A stretch of 64,000 nucleotides of DNA, from the NCBI RefSeq assembly GCF_020740795.1, contig NC_067286.1, forward strand, positions 2,909,990-2,973,989. Reading direction: 5' to 3'. Positions within the stretch are counted from its first letter, which is position 1, and each line of letters begins with the position of its first letter. The stretch comes from Apus apus (taxonomy: Eukaryota > Chordata > Aves > Apodiformes > Apodidae). A model generated the notes under the pieces. The model was not told the origin of the DNA. It saw only the letters and a program-made list of their open reading frames with translations, and made no database searches. Of the stretch, positions 23,673 through 35,300 are shown piece after piece. Position numbers and translations under genes: made by a program.

Positions 23673-26600
23673 GTGAGTACCGGGCACACCTTTCCTATCC
23701 CTCTCCACTCACACCTTTCCTATCCTTCTCCACTCCCCCCCACCCCGGGCCGGGGTGTCTGGGGAGGGGGTCTCTCGCTGGGACCAACTGCGTCCTGCTC
23801 CGGCATCAACCGACAGGCGACGGCGGGTGCTGGGACGGTAGCGAGGAGAAGCCGATGCCGCCTCTGCTCCTGCCCCGGGGCCGGAGCAGCTGCCCTGCGG
23901 CTGGAGCTCCTCGGCGGGGAGCGGGGGCACCCCCAGCTGCCGGGGCTTCCGCCCCTTCCCCTGGTCGGGCTCGGGGCGACCTCGCCCCGGCGTTTCGGGA
24001 CCCGCTCCTCTGGACCCGCAGCGCCCGCTCCGCGCCCTCGCACCCTCCTGCTCCGTCCCCGAGGGCTGGTGGGCTCCGCGGGGCAGCCCCTCTGCCCCCG
24101 GCCCGGGCAGGGGACTCCGGAGCTGGCCCTGAGGGGTGCGGGAACCCCACTCAGCAGCGGAGGGACTCAGTTCCCGAGGGGCAGACCCCCAAACCCCAAC
24201 TCCTTCCCAAGCTCTCCTCGACTGTGAGCGGGAACCTACCCAGTGCACCCAGCCCGACCTGTCGCTTGCCGGGGGCTCCCCATGCCAGTCCTGCCCCGGC
24301 CCAACCCGAGGGGCACCCGGTGGTCTCACACCTCCCCGGGGCTGAGTCCCAGTGCCCGCCTTCCCGGTCCCGCTCCCTTCTTGTCTCCCGCGGGGGGAGC
24401 TTGAGCTTCCACGGGCTAAATCACATCTGTCCCCTTTGACATGTGCCCAGATCTGCGGTAATTAAGATGAAACGGGATATGTCGGTAGTGAGGGGGCTTG
24501 TGCGAGGGCGGCAGGAGGGAGGAGAGCGGGGGGGAACCCCGGGGGGGAGCCCTGGACGCCCCCGCACCCAGCCCGGCCTCCGCCCCGGCCCCACCACCCC
24601 AGGAAGCTTAAATCCCGGCTGGTGGTGGCACACAGAGATAGAGAGACCTCAGCGATCTGCCTGAAGCCCATAAAGGAAACCCACTATTTCCTAGAGGAAA
24701 ACCCCCTCGCTATCAAAGCCTGGAGGAGGCATCCTTCAACAGCCAACCGGTGCCTGATTCAAACCAGCTGTACAAAATCCACCCCGGCTCTCCCAGGCAC
24801 TGCCAGGCCAGAAACCCAGCTCTGCAGAGGGGACAGGCCCCCTGGCTCTGCTTTATCGTTGCAGAAATGTTTGGGTGCAGGGGTCACCTCTTGCCTCCAA
24901 ACTCTCACAGGCAGCACCAAGCCAGTACTGGAGAACTGAGAGCAGAGTTAGGGTCAGCCAACTGGAGAGCCCTGCAGGTCCAGCAGTACAGCTGCTGAGC
25001 CATCTCTGCCTCCATCAGCATGGTGGCACATTTGGTTGGACATAAACATTTTGGCAGGTATTGTGCCAGCCTGTCGGGTGACACTTCTTGTGGTTGAGAC
25101 ACCATCTTTGATGGTCTGAAAATCTCCTCCCTTTTAATTTGGCTCAGACAATCATATTGTCTTTGGCTGGAGGACTACATTGACCTCTTAAATGACAAGT
25201 TCCTTTCATGATTATATACATGGCTCTAAACTCACTCTGTTTTACCCTCTGGAGACCTTAGCAAGGGCTTTGTCCTCAAATGGACAGCTTTGTGACTGGT
25301 TTCAATAAGTCAAGAGCTCTTGTGTACCTAAGCATTAAAGAGGATTTAAACTTTTTAATATACATATAGGATTAAGAGAACCTCTAGTTCAGTGTCACAT
25401 CTTCTTCATTTTTGAAAGAGTTCAACCTTAATCAGACATCCAGGGATTTATTGCCAAGCTTGTCTCAAATAATCACCACTTTGTCGTTGCTTTATATTGT
25501 TTCAAGTAGCAGTCTCGTTTCATTCACATGATTGCAGGATGATTTTGGTGTGAGCCAGTGATAGCGATGAAATCATGCTCTGCAGGGAAACAGTCATGCA
25601 AATGTACCTCAAAATGGGATGGGGAGCTACAACGTATCTCATAATTGTTTCTCTTTCTAGGTATTCTGGAGATAACTGCTGTTGATGTTGGAATTGTTGC
25701 CATCAAGGGCTTATTCTCTGGCAGTTACCTGGCCATGAACAAAAGGGGCAGACTTTATGCATCAGTAAGTTTTACTGAAGACTGGCAGATGCCTGTCGTT
25801 TCCTCTGGGGAGAACAGGTCCAGTGGGGAGCACTAATTTCTTATCAATCAACATTTCTACAGAAAAGAGTAATGCTATAACAGATTTCTGCCTGGAATTG
25901 TTACAGGCAACCAATCAGTATGCTTTTTAAAAGTGGAAAGATGCTGTGTTCTTACTTTCTTGTTGCCTGTTCAGCCAAAGGCAGAAGGGTGTATTCAGCA
26001 GAGTTCTTATGTATGGCCAAAGGTCTGAGCAGTTGGCTGCACTGCTAAAGACCCCAGGAGCCAGGTTTTGCCAGGCAGAAAGTCCATCTCTGGTCAGAGT
26101 TATCCATATTGACATTTGATGTTGACCTTGGACACTGGCAGCAGATATACATGTCAGATAAAATACATCCGGAAGAAATAGAGCATCTCTGTTACAGGAA
26201 AGCAGCCTCCTGGTGGGAGTTCCTTTGTTCCTTTGGTTGGGCAGTGAAAGAATCTAAAGGTACTCAAAGGCAGGGCTAAACCAAGGAAAGCAAGTAGGAG
26301 AAGGTGCAAGAGGATAAAGGTGAAAACCAATCAGCTTATTCTGCTCCTTTGACCTATTTTTTTCTCCTGATCTGTGAGGTAAAATCTGGGCTCTACTAAT
26401 AGCACTAGGAGCCTTTCTTCTCAGCCATTATTTCTCCTTAGTGAATCAAATGTTTCACCTTAGACTTCTCCACACTCAGGGACATTCTGAGGCGTGGTTG
26501 TCAGTGTGTGCACCCTGCACATTATCTACCTCCTTGAATTTCATCCGTTGTCTCTGATTACATCCCTACCAACCCCATGGTCTCTTCCTGTGTAACAGCC

Positions 26601-29600
26601 ATACTGTGCAGTTCCTCCAGGAATCCTGTGATATGGAAAGAGATTTGTAGAGGGTATAATATTGCTATGTGAAAATGGCTTCCTCCAACTAATCATGATA
26701 TGTAATTCTGTTGATTTGAACAGCATGATAGTACCCTTGAGCAACGTGAGCTTTTCCCACATGAATGCAACTCAGGTAACACAATCAAGACAGTTGCCTC
26801 CCTGGTTTAATGTGTTTTACTCCACCTTTTCAAGAGTGTTCAGATAGTGTTCACGACCCACCCAGCTTCTGTAACGTGCCTCATGTGATGCACACTGACT
26901 AAATGGCCTGCCTGTAAAGATGATGATTCTTTACTAGTGCAGAGAAGCAGATCTCCAACAATTTTGGCACAGTGCAAGCCCAAGAGCCACAATGATGATG
27001 AAGAGAGTGGAGCATCTCCCTGATGAGGAAAGGCTGAGGGAGCTGGGTCTCTTTAGCTTGGAGAAGAGGAGACTGAGGGGCAACCTCATCCATGGTTATA
27101 AATATGTTCAGGGCAGTGTCAGGAGGACAGAGCCAGGCTTTGTTCAGTGTTGTCCAGTGATAGGACAAGGGGCAATGGATGCAAACTGGAACACAGGAGG
27201 TTCCCCATAAACATCAGAAAAAAATTCTTTCCTTTGAGAGTGACAGAGCCCTGAAACAGGCTGCCCAGGGAGGTTGTGGAGTCTCCTTGGCTGGAGACAT
27301 TCAAACCCACCTGGACACGTTCCTGTGTGATGTGCTCTGGGTGATCCTGCTCTGGCAGGTGGGCTGGACTGGACAGTCCTTCCAGGTCCCTTCCAACCCC
27401 TAAGATTCTGTGTGAAGTAGAATGAGGACATACCAGTTCTGCTGTGTCAAGCCTAAGGCTGGCAACTTCTTTGCTTCCAATTCATATTCTGTTTAAGATG
27501 AGCGTCTCTTCCAATGGAGCTTCTCCATCAGCTGCCCCAGAGAAATTAATGGGAAGGATAAATTTTCAGGTTCTTTCTTAACTTTTTCTTGTTCAAAGTA
27601 GGTATGTTTTTCCTCCAGATTAATTCAACTGAATTAAAATAAGACTAAACATATTCTGAGCAAAAAGTTCCTCTCCTGGAGTGGAGAAAAGCCTAGAGAG
27701 TCCTTTTCTCCTGGACTTCCCTTTCTAGTGTGAGGAGCATCCTGAAGTTTGTTTGGCTGTCATGTGCCAAGAAATAGCCATGAAAGGTTTCTGTACAACC
27801 AGAAATGATAATTTTTGCTGTTCCAGCTCGAGTTGGAGAGGGATTTTTTCAGAGCTGTGTTTCAGAGCTGGAGGGACAATCCAGGAAGGCTATTCCACTC
27901 CATCTTTTTTCACAGAAGAAGCAAAGGGTGAGGGCTCAGCTCGAGAGAAATGTCCTGACTGCTTGTCTAAAAAAAACTATCCAACAGCTTAACTGATATT
28001 ACTGTGCCAGGAACCTGTGCAAGGCCCCTGTTTCAAAGAAGGCTGAATTCTTTCAGGATAATTATATAGGGAGCGTTTTATGAAATGGCATTGGAAAAAC
28101 TCTGTTATCCCTTAGATCACCAATATTCCCATCTCAATAAACTGAGTTTGTGGAGTCTGCAGAATTCCTTTGTGTCCTTAGCAGACTGTGAGGATAAACC
28201 TCTAGGTTTAGCTCCAACACACCCTCTACAACCAGAACTTGAGGCAGACAGGAGGACAAATCTACCTACATATGGTAGTTGCGTGGGCTCCAGCACCACA
28301 GCATATGAGAATCTTGTCTTTGCAAGGAAGGGCATTTCCGTTTCACAGCTGTGAAGCTGAGACATATGGAGCCTTTTAAAATCTTGTTGAATGCTTATCA
28401 GCCTTTCTGATGAGTGAACAGCATTAAAGACATGTAGTTACTGGAGCCTATGGCTTTTCTGGCCCCAGCCTGGCTACCTGTGCTCTTCCCATGTCCTCCT
28501 GAGAGGCAATGCTAAATAAAAAACCTCCATAAAGACCATGGTGGCAGTTCCCCTCTGCCTGTGTGCTTTATACATTAGATATTGAAGTATTGATCACACA
28601 GGTACAGCAAAGATGTTTTTTCTAATTAAGAAAAGATATACAGTGTGGGAGGTCCTTCATTTGCACCGTTTCTACAGCTCTACAGGGAGGAGGGAGTTCC
28701 TTGTGCCAGGCTTTTACAGACTGTTTTCTCTCAGTTCTGAGAACCAGAAGAAAAGGGGCAAATTTTAACAGATGGTGTAAAATGTGAGCACCCAGGATGG
28801 GTCCATATTCTCCCTTATAGTTTGTGACAAACGAGCACCCTAGCATTTTGGAAGACAGGACAGGTGGGCAGGGTGTACTTTTATTTTGTCCTGCTGAAGC
28901 AAACAAAGAAGATTCACAAAGGTGTTGTTTACTGCTCACGTATCTGCAACAAACTGGCTGTACTGCAGGTGTATCTGACTACTAATGTAAGAACTAAAGA
29001 GCTACATTTTATGTTAAAGTGGCATTTTACCTTTTTAGTAGATGCCAAATATTGATAGGCAGCAATTAAATCATCCATCCAGTTCATGGGTGGATTTACA
29101 TCTGCAAGAACAAACCCCTTAAATTTACAGCTGACCAATCAGCACAGCTGTTCATTCCTATTCATTTGCCATTTTTTTGTTTTCAAACTGGTTTTTGGCC
29201 TCTTTCCACCCCTGGCCCACAGAGTATACTCACACTGCTGACAGCACCTTGTTGCACAGCAGGATCAGCTCTTCTCTTCTGGTCACCTTTTACAGCACCA
29301 GCTGGAGTTTTTCTCACCGTTTCTGTTTGTTGTCCTTATCCTAAAACTGAGTAGGGTCTTGCCTAAGACTTTAGTCCAACCCTCTTGAGGTAGAAGAGAG
29401 CTGTTGCCCATATAGTCTTACTTAAACTTTCTCATGTTTGTTTCTAGGAAAATTATAATGCAGAGTGTGAGTTTGTGGAGAGGATCCATGAGTTGGGTTA
29501 TAACACCTACGCGTCCCGTCTCTACCGGACTGTCCCTAACAGAGCTGGCACCAAACGCAAGGCCAGTGCAGAGAGACTCTGGTACGTCTCAATCAACGGG

Positions 29601-29780
29601 AAAGGACGACCCAGAAGGGGCTTTAAAACTCGCAGGACACAGAAATCCTCTCTCTTTCTGCCCAGAGTATTGGATAACAAAGACCATGAAATGGTCCGAC
29701 TGTTCCACACGAGCGGGAAATACCGCGAGAGTCTCCTGAAGCCCCCGAGCAAGAACCAGCGAAGAAGGAGAGGCCACTGA
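23414..29780 (+). CDS. FGF3: FGF3 (fibroblast growth factor 3, int-2 homologue), 3 coding exons, 231 aa
   Basis: FGF3 is a secreted, heparan-sulfate-dependent ligand of FGF receptors (mainly the IIIb forms of FGFR1/2), used in otic, hindbrain, pharyngeal and tail-bud signalling. Coding exons are 23414-23672, 25661-25764 and 29448-29780; joined they give 231 codons plus TGA. Visible: a hydrophobic signal peptide (about residues 1-21), a basic stretch ending RRRKLYC (56-62), an N-glycosylation sequon NGT at Asn77, the beta-trefoil core (about 60-197), conserved Cys62 and Cys128, and the FGF family signature from Gly116 to Tyr139. A basic heparin-binding segment (about 171-187, [17 protein letters not shown]) and a basic tail with RRRRG (226-230) follow. 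Length is close to human FGF3 (239 aa, recalled). All junctions are GT-AG. The start at 23414 has purine at -3 and G at +4. Odd points are a short overlapping upstream ORF and Ser108 in a loop usually written GRYLAMN. Identification is very secure; expression is not visible here. Confidence 0.97.
23673..25660 (+). other. FGF3: FGF3 intron 1
   Basis: A GT-AG intron of 1988 bp. The first half is CpG-rich, the second half AT-rich. A perfect octamer ATGCAAAT sits at 25596-25603, about 60 bp before exon 2. No transposon fragment was recognised. Confidence 0.9.
25661..25764 (+). CDS. FGF3: FGF3 coding exon 2 (104 nt)
   Basis: Residues 87-121. The acceptor is a pyrimidine tract ending TTTCTAG at 25660; the donor is GTAAGT at 25765. 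It encodes [20 protein letters not shown] and then [15 protein letters not shown]. The 104-nt length with phase 1 entry and phase 0 exit is the standard FGF-family middle exon. Residue 108 is Ser (codon AGT), where I recall Arg in most vertebrate FGF3 proteins. Confidence 0.96.
25765..29447 (+). other. FGF3: FGF3 intron 2
   Basis: A GT-AG intron of 3683 bp. It carries a CR1 LINE fragment (about 26985-27413) in the sense direction; the rest is unremarkable unique sequence. Open frames in it are short and do not resemble known proteins. Confidence 0.9.
26985..27413 (+). mobile_element. CR1 LINE 3' fragment in FGF3 intron 2
   Basis: About 430 bp match the 3' part of the bird CR1 retrotransposon. 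Recognisable blocks in order are the GGAAAGGCTGAGGGAGCTGG block, CTTGGAGAAGAGGAGACTGA, GTGACAGAGCCCTG, GGCTGCCCAGGGAGGTTGTG, and the end CCCTTCCAACCCCTAAGATT followed by CTGTG. It is 5'-truncated, as usual for CR1, and lies in the same orientation as FGF3. Confidence 0.9.
29448..29780 (+). CDS. FGF3: FGF3 coding exon 3 and stop
   Basis: Residues 122-231 and TGA at 29778-29780. The acceptor is TTTGTTTCTAG ending at 29447. It encodes the Cys128 half of the family signature, the heparin-binding basic segment, the conserved [10 protein letters not shown] block, and a C-terminal tail ending in an Arg-rich cluster. The tail has the short form expected in birds rather than the longer mammalian one (recalled comparison). 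Confidence 0.96.
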   Translation, partial: ENYNAECEFVERIHELGYNTYASRLYRTVPNRAGTKRKASAERLWYVSINGKGRPRRGFKTRRTQKSSLFLPRVLDNKDHEMVRLFHTSGKYRESLLKPPSKNQRRRRGH

Positions 29781-30475
29781 CAGGGGAGGAGGGAGCTTGT
29801 GTGGGGGCTGGAAGTGACTGAGAGGCTCCAAAATACTACTAAAAAAACTAACAGCTGTGATTGTTTGACAGGCATTAACACGGACATTTTTTAGACACTG
29901 TATGATATAACTGAAAGTCACATCACTTACTTTTAGTTCTTGTAGAATTATTATCTGTGGTAAAAGAGATGTGAGATTAAAAAAAAAAGGCACATTCAAA
30001 TGTAAATTAGCTGGATGTAATAATTTTGTCAATGACTTTCACATTTTCTTTTCTAAAAATAATAATAATGAATTACTAGTATTTTCATTCTAACTTGCCA
30101 CAGGGTATTATCTCAGTGACCCTGTTCTCCCAGATCATATGAATATTTTACACCTTCCAATGTTGTGCCCAGAGAGCAAGTGTAGCACTTCCCTGGCTCT
30201 TTTGGCAGTTGCTTGTAAAATGCTACATTCCTATTTTTATGGAATACAGGAGTTAGAAAACAGGTTTATTTTCTAACTTACATATATTTATTTTTATTTT
30301 ATGATCAGTCAGTGTCAATTATACTTTTTCCATGACTGTGCAAGAAGAGTAGAATTGTAAGCTACTTCAAACATTTCAACAGACCTACACGTTGCTGGAG
30401 TATTTTTGAATTTGTAAAATCCCAAGACATCTGACCTTGTCCTTCAAATAAATGAATGTTGATAAAGTGGCATTT
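29781..30475 (+). other. FGF3: FGF3 3' UTR (candidate)
   Basis: AT-rich sequence from the stop to just past AATAAA at 30447. It includes an AU-rich run with overlapping ATTTATTTTTATTTT-type motifs near 30284-30301, which in growth-factor mRNAs often promotes decay. The end is inferred from the poly(A) signal alone. Confidence 0.55.
30447..30452 (+). terminator. FGF3: Candidate FGF3 polyadenylation signal AATAAA
   Basis: Canonical AATAAA 667 nt after the stop codon, followed within 25 nt by GT-rich sequence (GAATGTTGATAAAGTGG). It is the first canonical hexamer I found after the stop. An ATTAAA near 29974 is a weaker alternative. Confidence 0.5.
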
Positions 30476-32189
30476 GCACTGGCCAAGCTTTGGCAATATA
30501 TCCCTGCTTAACAACTGATGAGTCCTCTCATAAAACAGGAGCCAATTATGACGTGAATGCTGAGTTTGTGGTGTGGACTGAACTTGCAATATAGCAAAAT
30601 TCAGCACTGGAGGTGAGAATCTTTATCAGACACTTTTGTTTAGCTGAGTTTCCTACAGGAAGTTTTAGTTTTAGGTTAAGTATGTTTTAGCTGTTTGGGG
30701 GTGGAAATAACAGTCACATTGGGCATATGAAACCTGTAAAGACTTGCTGATTTAAGGTGGCTGCTATGCTCTGATTTTCCTTTCTTTTCAAATGCTTGTT
30801 ATTTTCACAAGGTAGTCCTAAACTGAAAGCTCCAAATCCAGACAGGGTTTAATGATCCTGAGTTTTGAGTTCAATCCACAGATGCTGGAAGTTAGCTTTT
30901 ACAAAGTTGAGGGGAGTCCACATCACAGGTTTAATCTTGAGCAAGGAGTTAAGCTTTAAAAAATTCTCTTCACAACCAGGAGATGACAGAGTAGTGCAAA
31001 GATTTAGATGTGCTTGACAAGCACAAAGAATAGTTTCAAATAACTATTTTGAAATAAGATTTTGCCCTGTGCTCTTCACTTCCTAGAATTAGGCCCTGAT
31101 ACAGCTGCAGAAATGAGCCTTCCATCTGAATTTAACAAAAGAGCTGTAAGTTAAATTTGACATTATATGGAAACAGAGAGGTGCAAATCCCATTCCTGGA
31201 AATACTGACACAGAGGTGGTTTCGTGGGGTTCCCACTGAACAACTCATTTAAAACTAAGTAGTGGGAATCTTCCATCCCTAAGGGGTGAATTCTGTGAGA
31301 GGGAAGAAATTGAGTCCACAAAATAAGTTTACTAAGCCTAGCAGTTACAGGGTTAACACTGTCTACATCCCTATAAAGGTAAAACCAGAAAGGTGTCTTT
31401 CTACCAAAAAATATGCTCCATTCCTTCCACCTTTTTATCTTTTCTGTAACATTCTAAAAAAGAAGGAAACAGTGTTTTAATAAGAAAGGGAAAATTCCTT
31501 GATCTCCGCTTTCTTTCATACTGAAAGAATGTAAAAAGACACTTAAATGATGTGCATTAAATAATGCAAGGTGGTGCACACAGAGTAGACCTAGGTTTCT
31601 AAGAGGGTACAGAGAACCATGAATCCCATTGCCAAGTTCTCCTGCTTTTACAAAATACCTGAAAATACTGAATGAAGTTCTGGGGACACCGTGTTGACAC
31701 CACCAGCTACCTTAGCTCAGCTCTCTTTTTCCCTTCAGGCTACTGGTGAGGGCTGAATAACTTGACTGGGCAGGAAAGGGAGGGATGTAGGGAGTGCTCC
31801 TGGCTCTCCAGCTTCAAAAACAAAATGCAAGGGAAGGAAAATGTCAGTATGTGCAGCTGGCAGGGAAGGATCTTCTACAGCTGAAGCTTAAGAGAGCTCT
31901 TTTCCCCCCATGCATTATTTCTGTGCCATACTTATTTTGGCTGCTTTCTTATCTACTTCACCTCAACCTGTAACAAAACCAAGACCCATTCTCAGCTTTC
32001 TCCCTCCCAGAAGCTGTTGTTGTAAAGCTAATGGCTAATGGCTGCATCAGGAATTTTTGATACAATCCTGATTGCCTAAAGAAAATGGACAAAATCTGGT
32101 TTCCCATGACACAAGGATGGCATCTTCATGCCAGCTCCAAGACTGTTTCCTATCAAACATTTCATTTTCACTCGTAGCTTTTCTCAAGG

Positions 32190-32305
32190 ACAAGTGCTTG
32201 TGCTGATTATATCCCTGGCTTTTATGTCAGTTTTTAGCAAATCTTCATACAAGTGCTTGTGCTGATTATATCCCTGGCTTTTATGTCAGTTTTTAGCAAA
32301 TCTTC
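32190..32305 (+). repeat. 59-bp exact tandem duplication
   Basis: Two copies of a 59-bp unit beginning ACAAGTGCTTGTGCTGATTA. Copy 1 is 32190-32248; copy 2 starts at 32249 and matches without a mismatch for 57 bases. The identity implies a recent event or an assembly duplicate. Confidence 0.95.
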
Positions 32306-35300
32306 CTCTCATTCACCTTCTTCTCTCTTACACAGTCAAACTTCCTGCCATCGTGCAACAAAAGGTAATTGCTGTAGGTGATACAGGAATATCATTAATT
32401 ACAAAAACCACCTGCTTACTCCTGTCTTTCTTTTGAGCTGTATTTCATCCTTGTTGTAGGGGTTTTAACCACCTTCCCATAGGAAACTGCAATGAAGTTT
32501 AGCTTAACACATCAACTGGAGCCTTTAGTTTCAGTTTTCACCCCAACAAAGTCTAAAATACTGACACTGAATTAAAAAAAGAATAAAAAAGAGGGACACT
32601 GAAAAAAAAAAAAAAAGGAGGAGGGGGGAGACAAAAGGAAAAATAATTCAGTGATTGGACACAATGGTATTTTAAGTACTGTAGGTAAGTGATGATTTTC
32701 ACATCAACTGAAAACAATTTTACTGACATTCTTAGAATTTTTCTTTGCCCAGTCTCATTGCAGCAATTCAAAGGAGATGGCTTTGGGATTTGTCTTTTTT
32801 TTTATCTGTTAAGAAATATTAATGTTCTTGTTGAAATACTTTTCATTACAGACATTCAGTGCTTCATATTCTTTTAGCAACCTTGAATTCCACAGTTCCC
32901 AGACACTGACAGGCTGAAATCCTCTTCATGAGAATTATCCCTGTTTAAATATCCTGTTTTATTTATTTGGACCAGAACCTCATGGGATATCATCTCAGTG
33001 ACAGCAGATTGGAGTTACTGTTACTTTCTGCTTAGGACTGTAAATTTGAGCTGTGTCTTCTTTAAAAGTTTATTGACTGACTTTAGACCTACCCATTGTA
33101 CAGGCTGTGATCAGATTTCTTTCCTTCTTTTCTGAGGAAGACATAAACTTCACCCTTTTTGGATTGCAGAGTTTCTGGGAAGTCCACATACTCCAGAAGT
33201 TCAGTGGCATCCTTAAACTCATCACAAAACAGAGATCCCAGAAAGGATCATTCAGGGAAGTCAGACCTGGTAAAGAGCTGGCCTTTCAGTTATGAACCAG
33301 GTTAATTTTCCATTCTTTTGTGGCTCAGAGCCCTTTCCAGGGCCACCATCAGCATTTTGTGGTTGCATCTGCATTAGCATGTCGTGCAGACCCACAACAA
33401 CAGATCTGCAGAGCCAAACCTTTGGTGTCTGGTACCCACTGTCCACACTTTTTGCATATTTTGGGAGTAGGAAGGATTACTTCAGCTGATTCCCAGTCTG
33501 GCCCCATGGACTGGAAGCCCTTTGGCTGGTGGAGTGCTCTGAGAAACACTCAGGTCTTTGGGTTGAGTGCTGCCAAAAAGGAATCTGCTTCAGCAGGAGA
33601 CCTTGCTGAGAAACATGCTTCTGATTGGAACCAAATGCTAGTAGAGATGGACCCTCATAGAGATCTGCTCATTCATACCCTATAACTGTTCTGTTTTGGG
33701 GCAAAAACCAGATCTTTTCTCCAAACTGAGGCTGAATTTTGTTCTTGTTACTATCTTCAGGGAAGCTATTGGGCAGAAAGCACACCAGAGAACTCACTCT
33801 TTTGGGGTGATTTGATCCAATTCAACCTCAGCTTTTCAGCTGTGAATGCTTGGTTTGACTCCAGCACATTCTGGTTCCCACCACACGTGGTGGGACTTGC
33901 TCTGTTACTCTCAGTGGACTTGAATCCTTTTCTACCTGATGTTACAACATCGTGAAAGCTTAAAAAAGACTTTGGGGTACTTTGAGCCTTTCATAAATGA
34001 GTGCAGTAAGCAAGTCAGGGACATATTTGGATAATGATTTCTTGTAAGAGAAAGCTGCCTTAATGTTTGGATGTTCTGTTCCTTACACGAGAGCACTGCC
34101 CATAACCATGGTGCTGGGAAGGTTTACTTCAGTGGCATGAATTAGCAAAGCACAAAGAGAAAAAGACAGGGAGAATATGCGTAAATCTCTAGGGAAATTC
34201 AGAAAACTTGCACCCCTGTGAGAACTAAAGAATGTAAGGAAGTTGCATAGTCTGGATAAGGTAGCAATTTCTTTAGTTCATGTATGTGCTTCCTCTGCTA
34301 TTAAAGAAGAGTTGTGTTCTTCCTTCTTGGACTTTCAGCAGTAAATGTTTGCATAGGGAGAAAATGTGTTGAATTGATTGACTGATTGATTGATTATTTT
34401 TTTTTAAGCTATCTTAAATAGTACCTTTGAAGTTTTCAGCAGTGCTCAAGTTCAAAAGTCTCCAGTTTCCTTTTGGAAGGTTTGAAGGATTTGGGAAGGT
34501 GAACAAGCAGACCTATAATTAAACAACAGTTGATGGTAACTGTCCTCCTTTGTTAGCATTCTTGGGCCACCTCCAAATTTAGATGGTTAAAGAGAACTCC
34601 ATCCCATTTTAGTTCTGCAATAGTTGAGATGCCACCACTGCATAGCAGGAGAGGAGCCTTTCTGAAAGCCAGGGCACAACCCCTTTCTGGCCACAAAAAC
34701 AAGCTGCACTTCACATATTAAGGAAAATGCTACACTTGCTTACAGCAACAATCCTAAGTGCTGCAGTAGCTTTATTGCAGTCTGAAGTGTCTGGGTTTGA
34801 AGAGCAGGGCTTTGGCTGTGAGGAGGATTTAAAGACATCCTGGTGTTCATGCCAAAGTAGGAAGCACAGGGCAGCAGGGCTGGCTGGAGGGATCCAGCCC
34901 TGGTGGGATGCTCCGTTGCTACTTGGAAATATCTCTGGCATCTGCTACCTGATCTTGAAAATTTTCATCCTGAAGCAAAGCAAACTTGGGCTGATAGTGT
35001 CAAAATATCAAAAGATCTCACACCAAGATGTGTGTGAATGGGATGTCTCTTTCATTTGGAAGCAACCTTTTCTGGAAGTACTTCTTGTAGAACAGGATGA
35101 AACATCAGCTGTGATCACCAACCACAGAACACAACGTGTCTTACAACAATGTTTATCTCTTGAAACTATTTCTTGCATGGATTTTGGAGGCAGAAATGGC
35201 CTCATTCATCCAGTATGACCAGAATTCAGTGTTTCTAGATGCTACATTAAATAGGACTCCACAAAGAAGCTGGCAGCAGATCAAGGCTCCACCTTCCTTT

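Larger units (their letters stand above)
22700..24620. promoter_or_regulatory. CpG-rich island over FGF3 promoter, exon 1 and early intron 1
   Basis: GC content and CpG frequency rise sharply against the AT-rich flanks, from about 22.7 kb through exon 1 into the first 950 bp of intron 1, with an interruption around 22.9-23.35 kb. Long open frames on both strands here, up to 341 codons, come from the lack of AT-rich stop codons and are not separate genes. Confidence 0.75.

Noticed and set aside
23499-24329. Long alternative frames on both strands (206-242 codons) in FGF3 exon 1/intron 1
   Set aside because: GC-rich sequence lacks stop codons; compositions are Pro/Gly/Arg-rich and match no family.
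23414-24439. A 341-codon single-exon protein starting at the FGF3 ATG
   Set aside because: It reads through the FGF3 exon 1 donor into GC-rich intron 1. The spliced frame gives complete FGF3 with correct phases.
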